A stretch of DNA of 64,000 nucleotides from Candidimonas nitroreducens. GTDB taxonomy: Bacteria; Pseudomonadota; Gammaproteobacteria; Burkholderiales; Burkholderiaceae_B. Every line of letters begins with the position of its first letter. Positions within the stretch are counted from its first letter, which is position 1. The stretch covers positions 310,001 to 374,000 of the forward strand of contig NZ_NJIH01000002.1 in the NCBI RefSeq assembly GCF_002209565.1. The letters run 5' to 3'. A program made the translations under genes and the position numbers. This document shows positions 34,589-44,365 of the stretch, piece by piece. The notes beneath the pieces are model-generated. The model did no database searches. It had not been told where the DNA came from and was given only the letters and a program-made list of their open reading frames with translations.

Positions 34589-37207
34589 TCAGGCCAGGCG
34601 TTCGCGCACCCAGGGTTCGACGCCCGACATCGCCGCGGGCAGCGCGGCCACATCGGTGCCGCCGCCCATGGCCATGTCCGGCCGGCCGCCGCCCTTGCCT
34701 CCCAGATGCGCGGCGACGCTGCCCACCAGCTCACCGGCCTTGATCTTGGAGACCAGGTCGGCGGTCACGCCCGCCACCAGGCTGATTTTGCCTTCGGCCT
34801 CGGTGGCCAGCAGGATCACGCCGGATTTCACGCGGCCCTTCAGGTCGTCGACGATGCCGCGCAAGGCCTTGGGATCAGTCCCCTTCAATTGCGCCACCAG
34901 CAGCCTGGCCCCGCCCAGCTCTATGGCCTGGTCGAGCAGGTCGGAACTGGCCTGCGATGCCAGCTTGTGCTTGGCTTGTTCCAGGTCATGCTCGGCCGCC
35001 TTGAGCTGCCCTTGCAGCTGGCCGATGCGCTCGGTGAGTTCGGCCGGCTGCGACTTCAGCATGCCGGCGGCGCGCTGCAGGGTGGCGGCAGTCTGCTGCG
35101 CCCAGGCCAGGGCATTGTCGCCGGTGATGGCTTCGACGCGGCGCACGCCCGCGGCCACGCCGCCCTCGGAAAGAATCTTGAACAGGCCGATGTCGCCGCT
35201 GCGCTGCACGTGCGTGCCACCACACAGTTCGCGCGAGAAGCCGATGTCCAGCACGCGCACCGTGTCGCCGTATTTCTCGCCGAACAGCGCCATGGCGCCG
35301 CCCTTGACCGCGTCGTCGTAGGCCATGACCTGCGTCACGACCGGTTCGTTCTTCAGCACCTCGGCATTGACGATGCGCTCGACCTCGGCGACCTGCTCGG
35401 CCGACATAGGCGCGTCGTGGGCGAAGTCGAAGCGGGTCTTGTCGGCATCGACCAGCGAGCCGCGCTGCTGCACATGGCCGCCCAGCACCTGGCGCAGGGC
35501 CTTGTGCATGAGGTGCGTGGCCGAGTGATTGCGCATGGTGCGCGCGCGGCGCCGGCCGTCGACCTGCGCCTCGAGCGCGTCGCCCACGGACAAAGTGCCG
35601 CTGGCCAGCCGGCCGTGATGGCCGAACACCCCGCTTTGGATCTTCTGCGTGTCGGACACGTCGAAATGCGCGTCCGCGCCCTGCAGCACGCCGGTATCGC
35701 CCACCTGGCCGCCCGATTCCGCATAAAACGGCGTGGCATCCAGCACCACCACCGCCTGCTGGCCGGCCTGCACCGAATCGACCGCCGTGCCATCCACGTA
35801 CAGGGCCGTAACCGTACCGCGGCCGCTAAGATGTTCATAGCCGTCGAAGCGGGTCTGGGCGCCGTGGTAGCTGAGGCCTTCGGCGGCCTTGAACTTGCCC
35901 GCGGCGCGCGCCTGGTCGCGCTGGCGCGTCATGGCCTGCTCGAAGCCTTCGAGGTCGACTTCGACCTCGCGCTCGCGGCAGATGTCGGCGGTCAGGTCGA
36001 CCGGGAAGCCGTAGGTGTCGTACAGGGTGAACAGCGTATGGCCGTCCAGCGTGCCCTGCGCGGGAACGTCGGCCAGCGCGGCGTCGAGGATGCGCATGCC
36101 GTTTTCCAGGGTTTCACTGAAGCGCTCTTCTTCCTGGCGCAGCACCTGCTCGACGCGTTCCTGCTTGGCGGCCAGCTCGGGATAAGCCTGGCCCATCTGC
36201 TCCACCAGGTCGCCCACCAGCTTGTGGAAGAACGGCTGGGTCTGCCCCAGCTTGTAGCCATGGCGCAGCGCGCGGCGCACAATGCGGCGCAACACATAAC
36301 CGCGCCCCTCGTTGCTGGGAATGACCCCGTCGACCACCAGGAAGCTGCAGGCGCGGATGTGATCGGCGATCACCTTGAGCGAATTGTTCTGCAGGTCGGT
36401 CGTGCCGGTTTCGCGCGCCGCCGCCTTGATGAGCGCCTGGAACAGATCGATCTCGTAATTGGAGTGCACGTGCTGCAGCACCGCGGCGATGCGCTCCAGG
36501 CCCATGCCCGTGTCGACACAGGGTTTGGGCAGGCTGGGCATATTGCCCTCGGCATCGCGCTCGAACTGCATGAACACCAGGTTCCAGATCTCGATGTAGC
36601 GGTCGCCGTCTTCCTCGGGCGAGCCCGGCGGGCCGCCCCAGATCTCGGGGCCGTGGTCGTAGAAGATTTCCGAACACGGGCCGCAGGGGCCGGTGTCGGC
36701 CATCTGCCAGAAGTTGTCGGACGCATAGCGCGCGCCCTTGTTGTCGCCGATGCGCACGATGCGTTCGGCCGGCACGCCGATTTCCTTGGCCCAAATGTCG
36801 TAGGCCTCGTCGTCTTCCTGATAGACCGTGACCCACAACTTTTCGGCCGGCAGCATGTACACCGTGGTCAGCAGCTCCCAAGCATTGCGTATGGCCTCGC
36901 GCTTGAAATAATCGCCGAAGCTGAAATTGCCCAGCATCTCGAAGAAAGTGTGGTGGCGCGCGGTGTAGCCGACATTTTCCAGATCGTTGTGCTTGCCGCC
37001 GGCGCGCACGCAGCGCTGCGACGTGGTGGCCCGCTTGTAGGGGCGCGTCTCCTTGCCAGTGAACACATCCTTGAATTGCACCATGCCCGCGTTGGTGAAC
37101 AGCAGGGTCGGGTCGTTGGCCGGCACCAGCGGCGAGGACGGCACGATCTGGTGGCCCTTGGACTCGAAGAACGATAGGAATTTCTGGCGGATTTCGGAGG
37201 TTTTCAT
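34589..37207 (-). CDS. alaS: Alanyl-tRNA synthetase
   Basis: 872-residue class II enzyme charging tRNA-Ala. The catalytic domain begins with [20 protein letters not shown] and includes [25 protein letters not shown]; the editing domain shows [11 protein letters not shown] (near 560) and [13 protein letters not shown] (near 660); the C-terminal oligomerisation and C-Ala domain is complete. The length is normal. The start Met (MKTSEIRQK) is clear. A long structured leader region lies upstream. Confidence 0.97.
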   Translation of the reverse strand: MKTSEIRQKFLSFFESKGHQIVPSSPLVPANDPTLLFTNAGMVQFKDVFTGKETRPYKRATTSQRCVRAGGKHNDLENVGYTARHHTFFEMLGNFSFGDYFKREAIRNAWELLTTVYMLPAEKLWVTVYQEDDEAYDIWAKEIGVPAERIVRIGDNKGARYASDNFWQMADTGPCGPCSEIFYDHGPEIWGGPPGSPEEDGDRYIEIWNLVFMQFERDAEGNMPSLPKPCVDTGMGLERIAAVLQHVHSNYEIDLFQALIKAAARETGTTDLQNNSLKVIADHIRACSFLVVDGVIPSNEGRGYVLRRIVRRALRHGYKLGQTQPFFHKLVGDLVEQMGQAYPELAAKQERVEQVLRQEEERFSETLENGMRILDAALADVPAQGTLDGHTLFTLYDTYGFPVDLTADICREREVEVDLEGFEQAMTRQRDQARAAGKFKAAEGLSYHGAQTRFDGYEHLSGRGTVTALYVDGTAVDSVQAGQQAVVVLDATPFYAESGGQVGDTGVLQGADAHFDVSDTQKIQSGVFGHHGRLASGTLSVGDALEAQVDGRRRARTMRNHSATHLMHKALRQVLGGHVQQRGSLVDADKTRFDFAHDAPMSAEQVAEVERIVNAEVLKNEPVVTQVMAYDDAVKGGAMALFGEKYGDTVRVLDIGFSRELCGGTHVQRSGDIGLFKILSEGGVAAGVRRVEAITGDNALAWAQQTAATLQRAAGMLKSQPAELTERIGQLQGQLKAAEHDLEQAKHKLASQASSDLLDQAIELGGARLLVAQLKGTDPKALRGIVDDLKGRVKSGVILLATEAEGKISLVAGVTADLVSKIKAGELVGSVAAHLGGKGGGRPDMAMGGGTDVAALPAAMSGVEPWVRERLA

Positions 37208-37392
37208 TAACAGAAAAACGCTGACTTGATGGGTAATCGTCGATTATAGAGGGTGCGACAAAAAAAAAGCCAAAACAACGCCGCCAACAACACGGCGGCC
37301 CGTCCCATACCCCCGACACCCAATATCCCACACCCCATACACATTCTGCCCGTCCATACCCCACTCCGCCCGTCTACGAAACGAGCGGAGAG

Positions 37393-37448
37393 AATGGGGT
37401 GCCTCCCGGAGGTGAGTGGGTTATCGAACCGCAGGGAGGTACCCCGTT
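37393..37448. repeat. Long inverted repeat in the 370-bp region between pilV and alaS
   Basis: AATGGGGTGCCTCCC (37393-37407) and GGGAGGTACCCCGTT (37434-37448) pair at 13 of 15 positions (G-U allowed), and the 26-nt loop contains a second small hairpin (GGTT-ATCG-AACC). On the minus strand it lies 186-241 bp upstream of alaS and 129 bp after pilV. It has no T-tract, so it may be an RNA leader structure or a protein site. The rest of 37208-37576 has no supported gene; a run of seven A (minus-strand T) lies near 37466. Confidence 0.6.
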
Positions 37449-37576
37449 CTAGGCCGCGTCTAAAAAAACCCGACCGCCGACGAACCAAGACCACCTGCCC
37501 GACATGCGGCTTCGCTACCCTGGCCCCGACACTTTGGCCTCGGCACCCTGGCCCGGGCTCCCGGGCCTTCGATACC

Positions 37577-38731
37577 CTATTCCACGCATAGGTAACCCGT
37601 AGTACGGCCGCTGGGCGCAGGCTGGTTGCCGCTGTCGGAGACCTGCACCATGGCGAAACCACCCGGACAAGAACAGGCATCCGTCATGGGATTGGCAGTC
37701 GACACCCCATTGGAATTGCGGCAGCCATACAAGGTATTGAGCGAAAAACCGCCGCCCGAGCCGCCTATGCGATGCCAGGAACCCGAACGGCACACCAGCA
37801 GGCCGCCATAGTATTCGCGCGCCACCGCGCCCGCCTGGCTACAAACAGTATCGGCGCTTTCCTGCGCCTCGATAGTCAAATAGTCGCGCACCCGCAGCGA
37901 GCCGCGCGTCTCGAGATTGCCGGCCACACTGGCCTGCCCCTGGAAATCGGGGTCGCGCGCATCCCCCACCCGCAGATAAGCCAGATGCGCCAGATTGGCG
38001 GCGGTCACCGCCATGGCCAGCGTGCCCGCCGGCAGGGGCTGCATATCGGCTGCCGGCGGATTGTCATAGCCGAAGGCCGAACCCAGGATCTGCCCGGCAT
38101 TGCGAGCCTGCACCGCGCCGCCCCAGCCCTGCGCCCCCAGCAGCCAATGCGCCAGCATATGCTCGTCCACCCCGCCACGGCGCAGCAGCGGACGGTCGCT
38201 GTAGACCAAAGCCTCGATGCGGCAGTCGCCGGCGTCGGGACACGCTGTGCCGCTGCGCAATATGCGCAGCGATACCGGCATGCCCAGCGGCCCAAGCTCG
38301 GGAAAGCCCCGTGACAACAGCCCGTCGGCCCGCAATTCGGCCAGCCGCGGCGCCGCCCAATCGACATAGCCCCGATCGGCCAGCGCCGCCGGGTCAGTGG
38401 CGCTGGCCAACGTGCCGTCGTAACGCTCTATATAAGCCTGCGCCGCCTGGCGCACCGTCAGCATCCAGCCCGCCAGGCTTTGGGCGGCCGCCGCGTCCAG
38501 CGCCAGGGCCAGCGCGTGCGTGCCCCACACGGCCAACAATAGCGCCAGCACGGCGGCCAGCATCAGCTCCAGCAACACATAGCCGCGCTGGCGCCATGCA
38601 TGCGGCTTGCATGGCGTGGCCCGCGCGCGCGCCCCGCGCGACCGGGGCACACCGCGCTGCCCCGGCGCATCGAAGCCGCGCGACGATGGCCGCCGCCCGG
38701 GCAGCATGGGCGGCGTTGAACGCCTCGTCAT
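37577..38731 (-). CDS. pilV: Thin-pilus minor pilin/tip adhesin PilV
   Basis: 384-residue prepilin-like protein related to R64 PilV. After a long basic leader of 49 residues comes the class IV cleavage site (QRG-YVLLELM) with Glu at +5 and a membrane helix (LAAVLALLLAVWGTHALALAL). The globular region contains the PilV segment GDARDPDFQGQASVAGNLETRGSLRV and a Cys-rich C-terminus (CRNSNGVSTANPMTDACSC, then GYLCVE). In R64 the C-terminal part is exchanged by a shufflon; here I saw no repeated recombination sites and no rci recombinase. The start overlaps the pilS stop (ATGA). Confidence 0.85.
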   Translation of the reverse strand: MTRRSTPPMLPGRRPSSRGFDAPGQRGVPRSRGARARATPCKPHAWRQRGYVLLELMLAAVLALLLAVWGTHALALALDAAAAQSLAGWMLTVRQAAQAYIERYDGTLASATDPAALADRGYVDWAAPRLAELRADGLLSRGFPELGPLGMPVSLRILRSGTACPDAGDCRIEALVYSDRPLLRRGGVDEHMLAHWLLGAQGWGGAVQARNAGQILGSAFGYDNPPAADMQPLPAGTLAMAVTAANLAHLAYLRVGDARDPDFQGQASVAGNLETRGSLRVRDYLTIEAQESADTVCSQAGAVAREYYGGLLVCRSGSWHRIGGSGGGFSLNTLYGCRNSNGVSTANPMTDACSCPGGFAMVQVSDSGNQPAPSGRTTGYLCVE

Positions 38732-39393
38732 CCCGCCACGAACACAAAGGTATTGACGTCTCCCTTGGCGCAGTGCGATTGCGCCGCCATCGCGCTGTAG
38801 GCCACGGTGTCGTCCTTGATCGTCACCGCGGCCTGCCCGCCCGCGGCAATGCTCATGTCTTCCGAGACACGCTGCATCACCGAAGCGATGCCCGGGCAGG
38901 CGGCATGGTTGACATTGGTCAGAGTCAGGGAAAAAGCGGCGCCCGCCTCGACCGGTTCGACCGTGACCTCGCCGTCGCTGCCCAGACCGTGCATCACCTT
39001 GACGTTGGCATCGGCACCGCTGATCGACAGCACGCCCGAATCACGCAGCAGGCTGGCGAGGTTCGAGGTCTGTATGGACTCGTACGGCAAGGCGGTGCCG
39101 GGCGCGGCGTTGACCCGGGCCTGCGCGATGAAGCGCGCCAGCTCTTCGCCCACCCGCGGCACCTTGTTCTCTACCACATAGCTGCCTATGGCCGGTATGC
39201 CGATAATGGCCAGTAACAGCACGATGGCGGTGACGATGGAAACCTCGACCAATGAGAAGCCGCGCTGGCCGCGGTAGCCGTGTCTCGCAACCCGGCCATG
39301 GCCGCAGCCGCGGCGGCGCGCAACACCAGTGTCCGTTGCGCCGGCGGCGCTGCCGCGGGCCTGCGGCCGCATGAAAATATCGTTGATGGACAT
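38728..39393 (-). CDS. pilS: Type IV major pilin PilS (R64/Tcp-like)
   Basis: 221-residue prepilin. The leader is unusually long, 44 residues of Gly/Arg-rich sequence, followed by the cleavage site RG-FSLVEVSIVT (Glu at +5) and the N-terminal helix IVLLLAIIGIPAIGSYVV. The two cysteines HAACPG and SHCAKGD probably form the C-terminal disulfide loop. It is the structural subunit of the thin pilus. A strong ribosome-binding site (AAGGAG) precedes the ATG at 39393. There is a 65-bp gap after pilR, and the stop overlaps pilV. Confidence 0.88.
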   Translation of the reverse strand: MSINDIFMRPQARGSAAGATDTGVARRRGCGHGRVARHGYRGQRGFSLVEVSIVTAIVLLLAIIGIPAIGSYVVENKVPRVGEELARFIAQARVNAAPGTALPYESIQTSNLASLLRDSGVLSISGADANVKVMHGLGSDGEVTVEPVEAGAAFSLTLTNVNHAACPGIASVMQRVSEDMSIAAGGQAAVTIKDDTVAYSAMAAQSHCAKGDVNTFVFVAG

Positions 39394-39458
39394 GAGCAGT
39401 CTCCTTGGGGTTGTGTGCCCGGACAGATCCGGGCGGCGGGTGAACAGTCGGCCTCTCG

Positions 39459-40589
39459 CTACTGGCTTGCGTAGAAGAACGTCAGGGATCGGCGCAGCTC
39501 GTCGATGACCGCGTAGTGCCACAGGCCCAGCCCCAGCAGGCCGGCCACGCAGGCCAGCAGCAGCGACCAGCGCAGCACCGCCGCCTGGCGCGCCACTGAA
39601 ACCAGAATGCGCGACATCAGGCGTTCGCGGGCGGCGAGCAGGCCCTGCTCCAGTCCGCGCGCCAACGCCATATCGGCCAGAAACCAGTACAGCTCGCGAT
39701 CCAGCAGGCCCGTGTCCAATGTGGCGGCGCCGGTCACGCCGGCGTCGATGCGGCCCAGCATGGCGTCGATGTGCCACGCGGCCCACGGCCCGGCGCAAGC
39801 CTTTTGCATGTCGAGCGCCGCGGCAAGACGCATCGATCCGGCTCCCGGCCGCTCGAGAATGGCGCCCAGCACCGCCAGAAACCGGACGGCGTGGAAATGC
39901 CGATAGAGGCGCCACGGCCCATGGCGATCCAGCGCCATGCGCAGCCTGCCGGTAAGATTCGGCAGAGACCACAACACCAGGCCCAGCGAGCCCGCCAGCC
40001 CCGCCGCCACAGCCGGCCAATACACCAGCACCCACGCCGAGAATTCGAACAAGCGCCGGGTCAGCACGCCCAGATATTCATCGGGCACGGCCAGGAAAGT
40101 CTGGCGCAGGCGCGGCGCGGTATAGGCCGGCACCGCCAGCACCAGGCCCGCCAGCAACAGCACGGCGACGAACGCCGGCCAAAGCGCGGCAACCAGAAGC
40201 TCGCGGGCGCGGCCCACCAGGCGCGCCACCTGGCCCAGATCCTGCAAGGTGCGCGCCAAAGTCTCGTTGCCTTGCGACTGGGCCGCAGCGATCAAGCCCA
40301 GTTCCAGGGCCGGCAGGCTGCCCGTCCATGTATGCAGCAGGCTGCCGCCGCTGTCCTGATAAGCCTGCGCCCAGCGCCGCGCAAGGCGGCCGCGCAACGT
40401 TGCGCCGCCGTAGCGCGCAGCGTCGGCGAGAAAAATACCGTGTAGAGTGCGCCGCCCCAGCTCGCCGTACATGAGCGCCGCCAGATATTCGTAATAGTCG
40501 GCGCGCCGGTTGCCGAACAGCAGGCCATCGCAGACAATGGCCAGGCGCAAAGCCGCGGCGCGCAAACTTCCGGTGGCGGGCGCGGTCAT
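39459..40589 (-). CDS. pilR: Thin-pilus inner-membrane platform protein PilR (GspF family)
   Basis: 376-residue inner-membrane protein of the type II secretion F family with two related halves. The membrane segments are AALWPAFVAVLLLAGLVLAVPAYTA (near residue 130), WPAVAAGLAGSLGLVLWSLP (near 215) and RWSLLLACVAGLLGLGLWHYAVI at the C-terminus. It anchors pilus assembly and couples to the PilQ ATPase. Its ATG overlaps the pilQ stop. Confidence 0.87.
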   Translation of the reverse strand: MTAPATGSLRAAALRLAIVCDGLLFGNRRADYYEYLAALMYGELGRRTLHGIFLADAARYGGATLRGRLARRWAQAYQDSGGSLLHTWTGSLPALELGLIAAAQSQGNETLARTLQDLGQVARLVGRARELLVAALWPAFVAVLLLAGLVLAVPAYTAPRLRQTFLAVPDEYLGVLTRRLFEFSAWVLVYWPAVAAGLAGSLGLVLWSLPNLTGRLRMALDRHGPWRLYRHFHAVRFLAVLGAILERPGAGSMRLAAALDMQKACAGPWAAWHIDAMLGRIDAGVTGAATLDTGLLDRELYWFLADMALARGLEQGLLAARERLMSRILVSVARQAAVLRWSLLLACVAGLLGLGLWHYAVIDELRRSLTFFYASQ

Positions 40590-42403
40590 GCCACCACCCT
40601 CAAGCCCGTGTCCTCGCGCAGACTCAACAGCTGCTCGCGAATTTCGAAAGACTGGAAGCGGGCCTCGATCTCGCGCGGATCGATCTGCCCGTCCATGGCC
40701 TTGCGCATGGCGTTGTCCATGGCGCTGCGCCAGGCGGCATCGCCTGCGCCCTGCGCGCCATGGCGCCCGCCATGGCGTCGCAACAGGCCGGCATCCGGCG
40801 CCGCCGTGCCGCGGCGCACATACTCCAGGAAGCCCGGCACCAGCTCGGGCTCGAGATATTCGGCCGCCACGGTGCGGCCATCGCAGCCACTGAGTTCCGG
40901 CACCTGGCGGTTGCGGCAGCGTGGGCAGCCCTGCGGGTTGCGTATGCGCAGCGCGGCCGGGTCACAGTCGTACAGGCGCCGTAGACGCTCCAGCCAAGGG
41001 CGCCAGGCGGCACCGTCGCGCTGCCGGCCATCCAGCCCCGGCGCACCGGCCAGCAAGCGGCTCGCCGGCCAGGCGCAATGCGGACACAGCCGCGGCAGCA
41101 AGGCCTGATACACCACCAGCTTGAGTATGCCCGGCGTGGCCAGGAAGTCGCGCGGGATACCGACGGCCTCCGAGGCCAGGCGCTCGCAGGCCAGCCACGC
41201 CGAGGGCGCATGCACGGTGGTGTACAGGCTCACGCCGGAGCCCGCGAGATCCACGAAGGCGCGGCCGGACTCGGGATCGCGGATCTCGCCCAGCAGCACA
41301 TCGTTCATCGCCGCACGCTTCAGCGCCCTGAGCTTGGCGGCGTACATGCCTTCGCCCGCCTGCTTGCCGGTATCGCGGGCCACAGTGTTCTGTATGGCGC
41401 CGGGAATCAGGTATTCGACCGGGTCTTCGATGGTGATGATCTTGCGATGCGGGGGGATGTTCGACACCAGGCATGCCAGCGTCGTGGATTTGCCCGAGCC
41501 AACCGTACCGGCGAAAACGATGGTGCCGCCTTCGCAACACATGGCGCGCTCCATGGCGGCTACCTGCCCGGGCAGGTAGCCGAGGCGCTCCAGGCCATGC
41601 CGCGATGCGAGACTGTCGCGCTCCAGCAGGCGCAAGCAGACGCTGGGGCCTTGGTCGGCCGCCAGCGATGCCCAGCGCAGCACCACGGGGCGGCCGTCGA
41701 CGTGGCGGCACAAGCGCCCCTGCTGTTCGACCTGCGGATCGAACACCACGCCATTGCCTCCCTGGATATCCATCCACGCCACGGCCAGCATGTCGGCCAG
41801 GGTGCGCGTGGGCAGGCGGCGAAAACGCTCGGGTTCGACATAGCGTCCGGCGATGGTGAACCTGACCTCGGATTCCGCACGGCTCCAATGCACGTTCAGG
41901 TGGATGTCGCTGGCGCGATGGCGCACGCCCCACTCGACGATTTCCTGGAAGACGCTGGCCAGGGCGGTACGAGCCCGTTCGGAACCCGCCCCGCTCTCGC
42001 GCAGCCCCGCCTGGCGCGGCTCGACTTTATCCGGCGCGTGCGCACGCGGATCGAACTGGCCACGCGCCACCGACAGCAGCAAGGACGCGTCCAAGGCATA
42101 GCGCTGCGGTGTCGCCAATGTATAGCCCTGCGCCCGGACGCGCCGGGCCAGCTCATCGGCCAGATCGCTGCCTACATGCTCGGGCAAGGCAAAGATCGCC
42201 ACGCAGCCATCGTCGAGCTGGGCCGGACACATGCGGCCGGCCAGAGCCTCGACCCGCAGCTCGGCGGCCACGGATCGCAAGCCTCCGGCCACGGCACGGC
42301 GCAAAGCCTCGGGGTCGCGCACACCGAGCGCGCTGGAGGCATCGAAACGCAAAGCCGGCGCGGGCGGCCCGGATGAAATCAAGCGCCTGGATCGCGCAAA
42401 CAT
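40586..42403 (-). CDS. pilQ: Thin-pilus assembly ATPase PilQ
   Basis: 605-residue secretion ATPase of the GspE/PilB superfamily. It has Walker A (GTVGSGKST, 299-307), the Asp box (ITIEDPVEY), Walker B (DVLLGEIRD, 368-376), the His box (TVHA, 396-399) and zinc-type cysteines CPHC (440-443) and CPRC. It powers pilin polymerisation at the inner membrane. It starts 1 bp after the pilP stop and ends in an ATGA overlap with pilR. Confidence 0.9.
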   Translation of the reverse strand: MFARSRRLISSGPPAPALRFDASSALGVRDPEALRRAVAGGLRSVAAELRVEALAGRMCPAQLDDGCVAIFALPEHVGSDLADELARRVRAQGYTLATPQRYALDASLLLSVARGQFDPRAHAPDKVEPRQAGLRESGAGSERARTALASVFQEIVEWGVRHRASDIHLNVHWSRAESEVRFTIAGRYVEPERFRRLPTRTLADMLAVAWMDIQGGNGVVFDPQVEQQGRLCRHVDGRPVVLRWASLAADQGPSVCLRLLERDSLASRHGLERLGYLPGQVAAMERAMCCEGGTIVFAGTVGSGKSTTLACLVSNIPPHRKIITIEDPVEYLIPGAIQNTVARDTGKQAGEGMYAAKLRALKRAAMNDVLLGEIRDPESGRAFVDLAGSGVSLYTTVHAPSAWLACERLASEAVGIPRDFLATPGILKLVVYQALLPRLCPHCAWPASRLLAGAPGLDGRQRDGAAWRPWLERLRRLYDCDPAALRIRNPQGCPRCRNRQVPELSGCDGRTVAAEYLEPELVPGFLEYVRRGTAAPDAGLLRRHGGRHGAQGAGDAAWRSAMDNAMRKAMDGQIDPREIEARFQSFEIREQLLSLREDTGLRVVA

Positions 42404-42404
42404 C

Positions 42405-43073
42405 TCAGCCTCCCGCCCACTGCGATGGATGCAGGCACAGCGTGTGCGCCTCGCCGCGGCGTTCCAGATGCACGCAAGAGCCCGTGATGCCGTGCAGGCG
42501 ATACACCCGCGGCCCGGCCTTCTCCCCCAGGGGCAGTGCCTGGCCGCGCAGGTATACCTGTGGACGCGCCCCGACCCGCACCTCGGCCAGCAGTTTCTTG
42601 CCTACGCCATAAATGGCAATCAGCTTCAGCGCTTCCCCGCCCGGCCCCGCGCTGGCGGACACCATATCGGGATAGCGATGATTGCGCGCACGGGCCCGCG
42701 CCAGCTCCAGCGCTTCGCGGGTCTCGAGATGCATCAATTCACGCACCGACATCTGTTCGGCCGCCAGCAGGCCATCATCGATCTGGTACCTGGGTGCCGC
42801 GGCATGCGGCGACGCTCCCTCCTTCGGCAGGTCTTGGTGCGTGGCACGCGGCCGATCATGCGGCGGGCTCGTCGGCGCTTCGGCCGGCTCTTGCGCCGGC
42901 ATCCCCGGCACCGCTCGCGCCTGCGGCGCCTGGCGGCGATCCAGCGCGTCCGCCGGCCGTGGCAGCCCCGCCAGGGCCGCCACCGCCAGCAGCGTCCCGG
43001 GAACGCGGCGCCACGCCGCCCATCGGATTCCCGGGCAAAGACCGTGCTTCTTCGTTGGGATACTGGATTTCAT
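42405..43073 (-). CDS. pilP: Thin-pilus assembly protein PilP
   Basis: 222-residue protein with an N-terminal signal peptide (GTLLAVAALAGLPRPADA), a Pro/Ala-rich linker and a C-terminal PilP-like domain (LKLIAIYGVGKKLLAEVRV, then RVYRLHGITGSCVHLERRG). In R64 PilP is a periplasmic or inner-membrane assembly factor. The start at ATG 43073 has a good ribosome-binding site (GGAG, 6-base spacing). The first 218 bp lie inside the 3' end of the pilO frame, in a different frame. Confidence 0.78.
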   Translation of the reverse strand: MKSSIPTKKHGLCPGIRWAAWRRVPGTLLAVAALAGLPRPADALDRRQAPQARAVPGMPAQEPAEAPTSPPHDRPRATHQDLPKEGASPHAAAPRYQIDDGLLAAEQMSVRELMHLETREALELARARARNHRYPDMVSASAGPGGEALKLIAIYGVGKKLLAEVRVGARPQVYLRGQALPLGEKAGPRVYRLHGITGSCVHLERRGEAHTLCLHPSQWAGG

Positions 43074-44355
43074 ACAAATCTCCAATCATCGACAAATGCA
43101 GGCCGCTGCTTTTCAGGCCAGGCCGCGCAGCCTCGCGTACGGACAGCGCAACCTTGCGCCAGGCCATGGCCTGCGTATGGGGCAGCAACAGGCCGGCGGA
43201 ACGCAACGGGGCGCGAACTTCCACCGGACGCAACACATAGGCCGGCAAACCCGCCGGCCTGCGCAGCGGCCGCCCCCGGGCATCGTGCGGCGCCGTCACC
43301 TGCAGCCCACGGCTCTTGCCCAGCTGCAGGCTGGCAAACGCGGGCAGAACGGCCTGCAGCGCGCTGAGCAGGTGGCGTTCGTTGTAGGCCGGGCTATGCA
43401 GCGCGTGCTCGTGCAGCGGCAGCGCCGCATGAGCCACACGCCAGTCGGCACGGGCCTGCTCCATGGACGGAAAGCCCAGGCGCCAATGCCGCGGCGCGGC
43501 GGCCAGCAGCCCGGCATTGCTGGCCTGCGGGTCGCGCCGCTCGTAGCGTGCCGTGCACTGCCAGGCGCCGGGCCGCGCCTCGCATGCGGCCTGCGACAAG
43601 CGCCACCCCGCCAGGCTGACGGGCAAGGCATACAGCACCGCCAATACCGCCTGGGTGCCGCGCACCCCATGCAGCACGTGCTTGCGCTGCACCTTGCGCA
43701 GCGCGGCTCGCCACGCCTGCACGGCGTCGATGCCGGCCCCCGCCTGCGCCGGCCTGGGCGGACGCAGCGCCTGCCAGGCGCGCGGCAGCAGCATGGCCAG
43801 CAGCGCCACCAGCAGCAGCCATTGCGCAGGGCGCGGCAACAGGCGCCGCCAGTGTGCCGCCACCGCCACCAGGCGCGTCTGCAAGGTGCTGGCCGCCTCT
43901 ATCTGCGCCAGATCCGGCGCTGTGTAGCCTGCGGCGCCGGGCAGCACCACCAGGCGGGGATAGGCCTGTCTCAGTTCGTCCATGGCAGCCGCGGCGTGTT
44001 CGCACGACTCGAACAGCCTGTCGGTGCGCATCACTACCGCGCCGTCATGCACAGCCACCAGCCAATGGCGCCCGGGCGCAAGCTCCAGCAGCAGCGCAAA
44101 CGTGCCGGCGCCGAACAGCAGCGCCAGATTCTGGGCGGCCGAATGAATCGGCCGCGGCTCTTCCGCGGCTCGCATCCGCAGCCGCGCCATGCCGGCCGCA
44201 GCGGCGCCATCGCCCGCCACCACCACATGCGTCGCCCTGGCGCGCCGCGCCCTGCGATGCGCCTCGCGCACGGCCCGGCCGGGAATCAGCGGCTGCCACT
44301 CCAGGCCGAAGGCCAGGGACGAAGTCGCGCCGGGAAGTATCAGTACGCTGTCCAA
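42856..44355 (-). CDS. pilO: Thin-pilus assembly protein PilO (PilO2 type)
   Basis: 499-residue protein. It has an N-terminal actin-like or cytoplasmic part (residues 1-160, SSLAFGLEWQPLIPG near the start), a membrane helix (WLLLVALLAMLLPRAWQ, near 185), a second one (AVLAVLYALPVSLAGWRL, near 245) and a periplasmic region. The start is a TTG at 44355, 10 bp after the pilN stop with GAGG upstream; the next in-frame Met is over 50 residues in. The last 70 or so residues are Gly/Ala-rich, overlap pilP in another frame and are probably an unstructured tail. Confidence 0.8.
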   Translation of the reverse strand: MDSVLILPGATSSLAFGLEWQPLIPGRAVREAHRRARRARATHVVVAGDGAAAAGMARLRMRAAEEPRPIHSAAQNLALLFGAGTFALLLELAPGRHWLVAVHDGAVVMRTDRLFESCEHAAAAMDELRQAYPRLVVLPGAAGYTAPDLAQIEAASTLQTRLVAVAAHWRRLLPRPAQWLLLVALLAMLLPRAWQALRPPRPAQAGAGIDAVQAWRAALRKVQRKHVLHGVRGTQAVLAVLYALPVSLAGWRLSQAACEARPGAWQCTARYERRDPQASNAGLLAAAPRHWRLGFPSMEQARADWRVAHAALPLHEHALHSPAYNERHLLSALQAVLPAFASLQLGKSRGLQVTAPHDARGRPLRRPAGLPAYVLRPVEVRAPLRSAGLLLPHTQAMAWRKVALSVREAARPGLKSSGLHLSMIGDLYEIQYPNEEARSLPGNPMGGVAPRSRDAAGGGGPGGAATAGGRAGSPPGAAGASGAGDAGARAGRSADEPAA

Positions 44356-44365
44356 GAGCCGCCCC

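Noticed and set aside
34706-37177. An 823-codon plus-strand open frame opposite alaS
   Set aside because: It is entirely antisense to a standard alanyl-tRNA synthetase. Composition bias alone explains its length. The same applies to long frames opposite uvrB, parC and the MscS gene.
37393-37448. tRNA gene
   Set aside because: The GGTTCGAT-like segment resembles a T-arm, but the stems, anticodon arm and acceptor pairing of a tRNA cannot be built on either strand.
37208-37576. Shufflon downstream of pilV
   Set aside because: R64 PilV is followed by inverted 19-bp sfx sites and rci. The single inverted repeat here does not resemble sfx, and there are no alternative C-terminal segments or recombinase.
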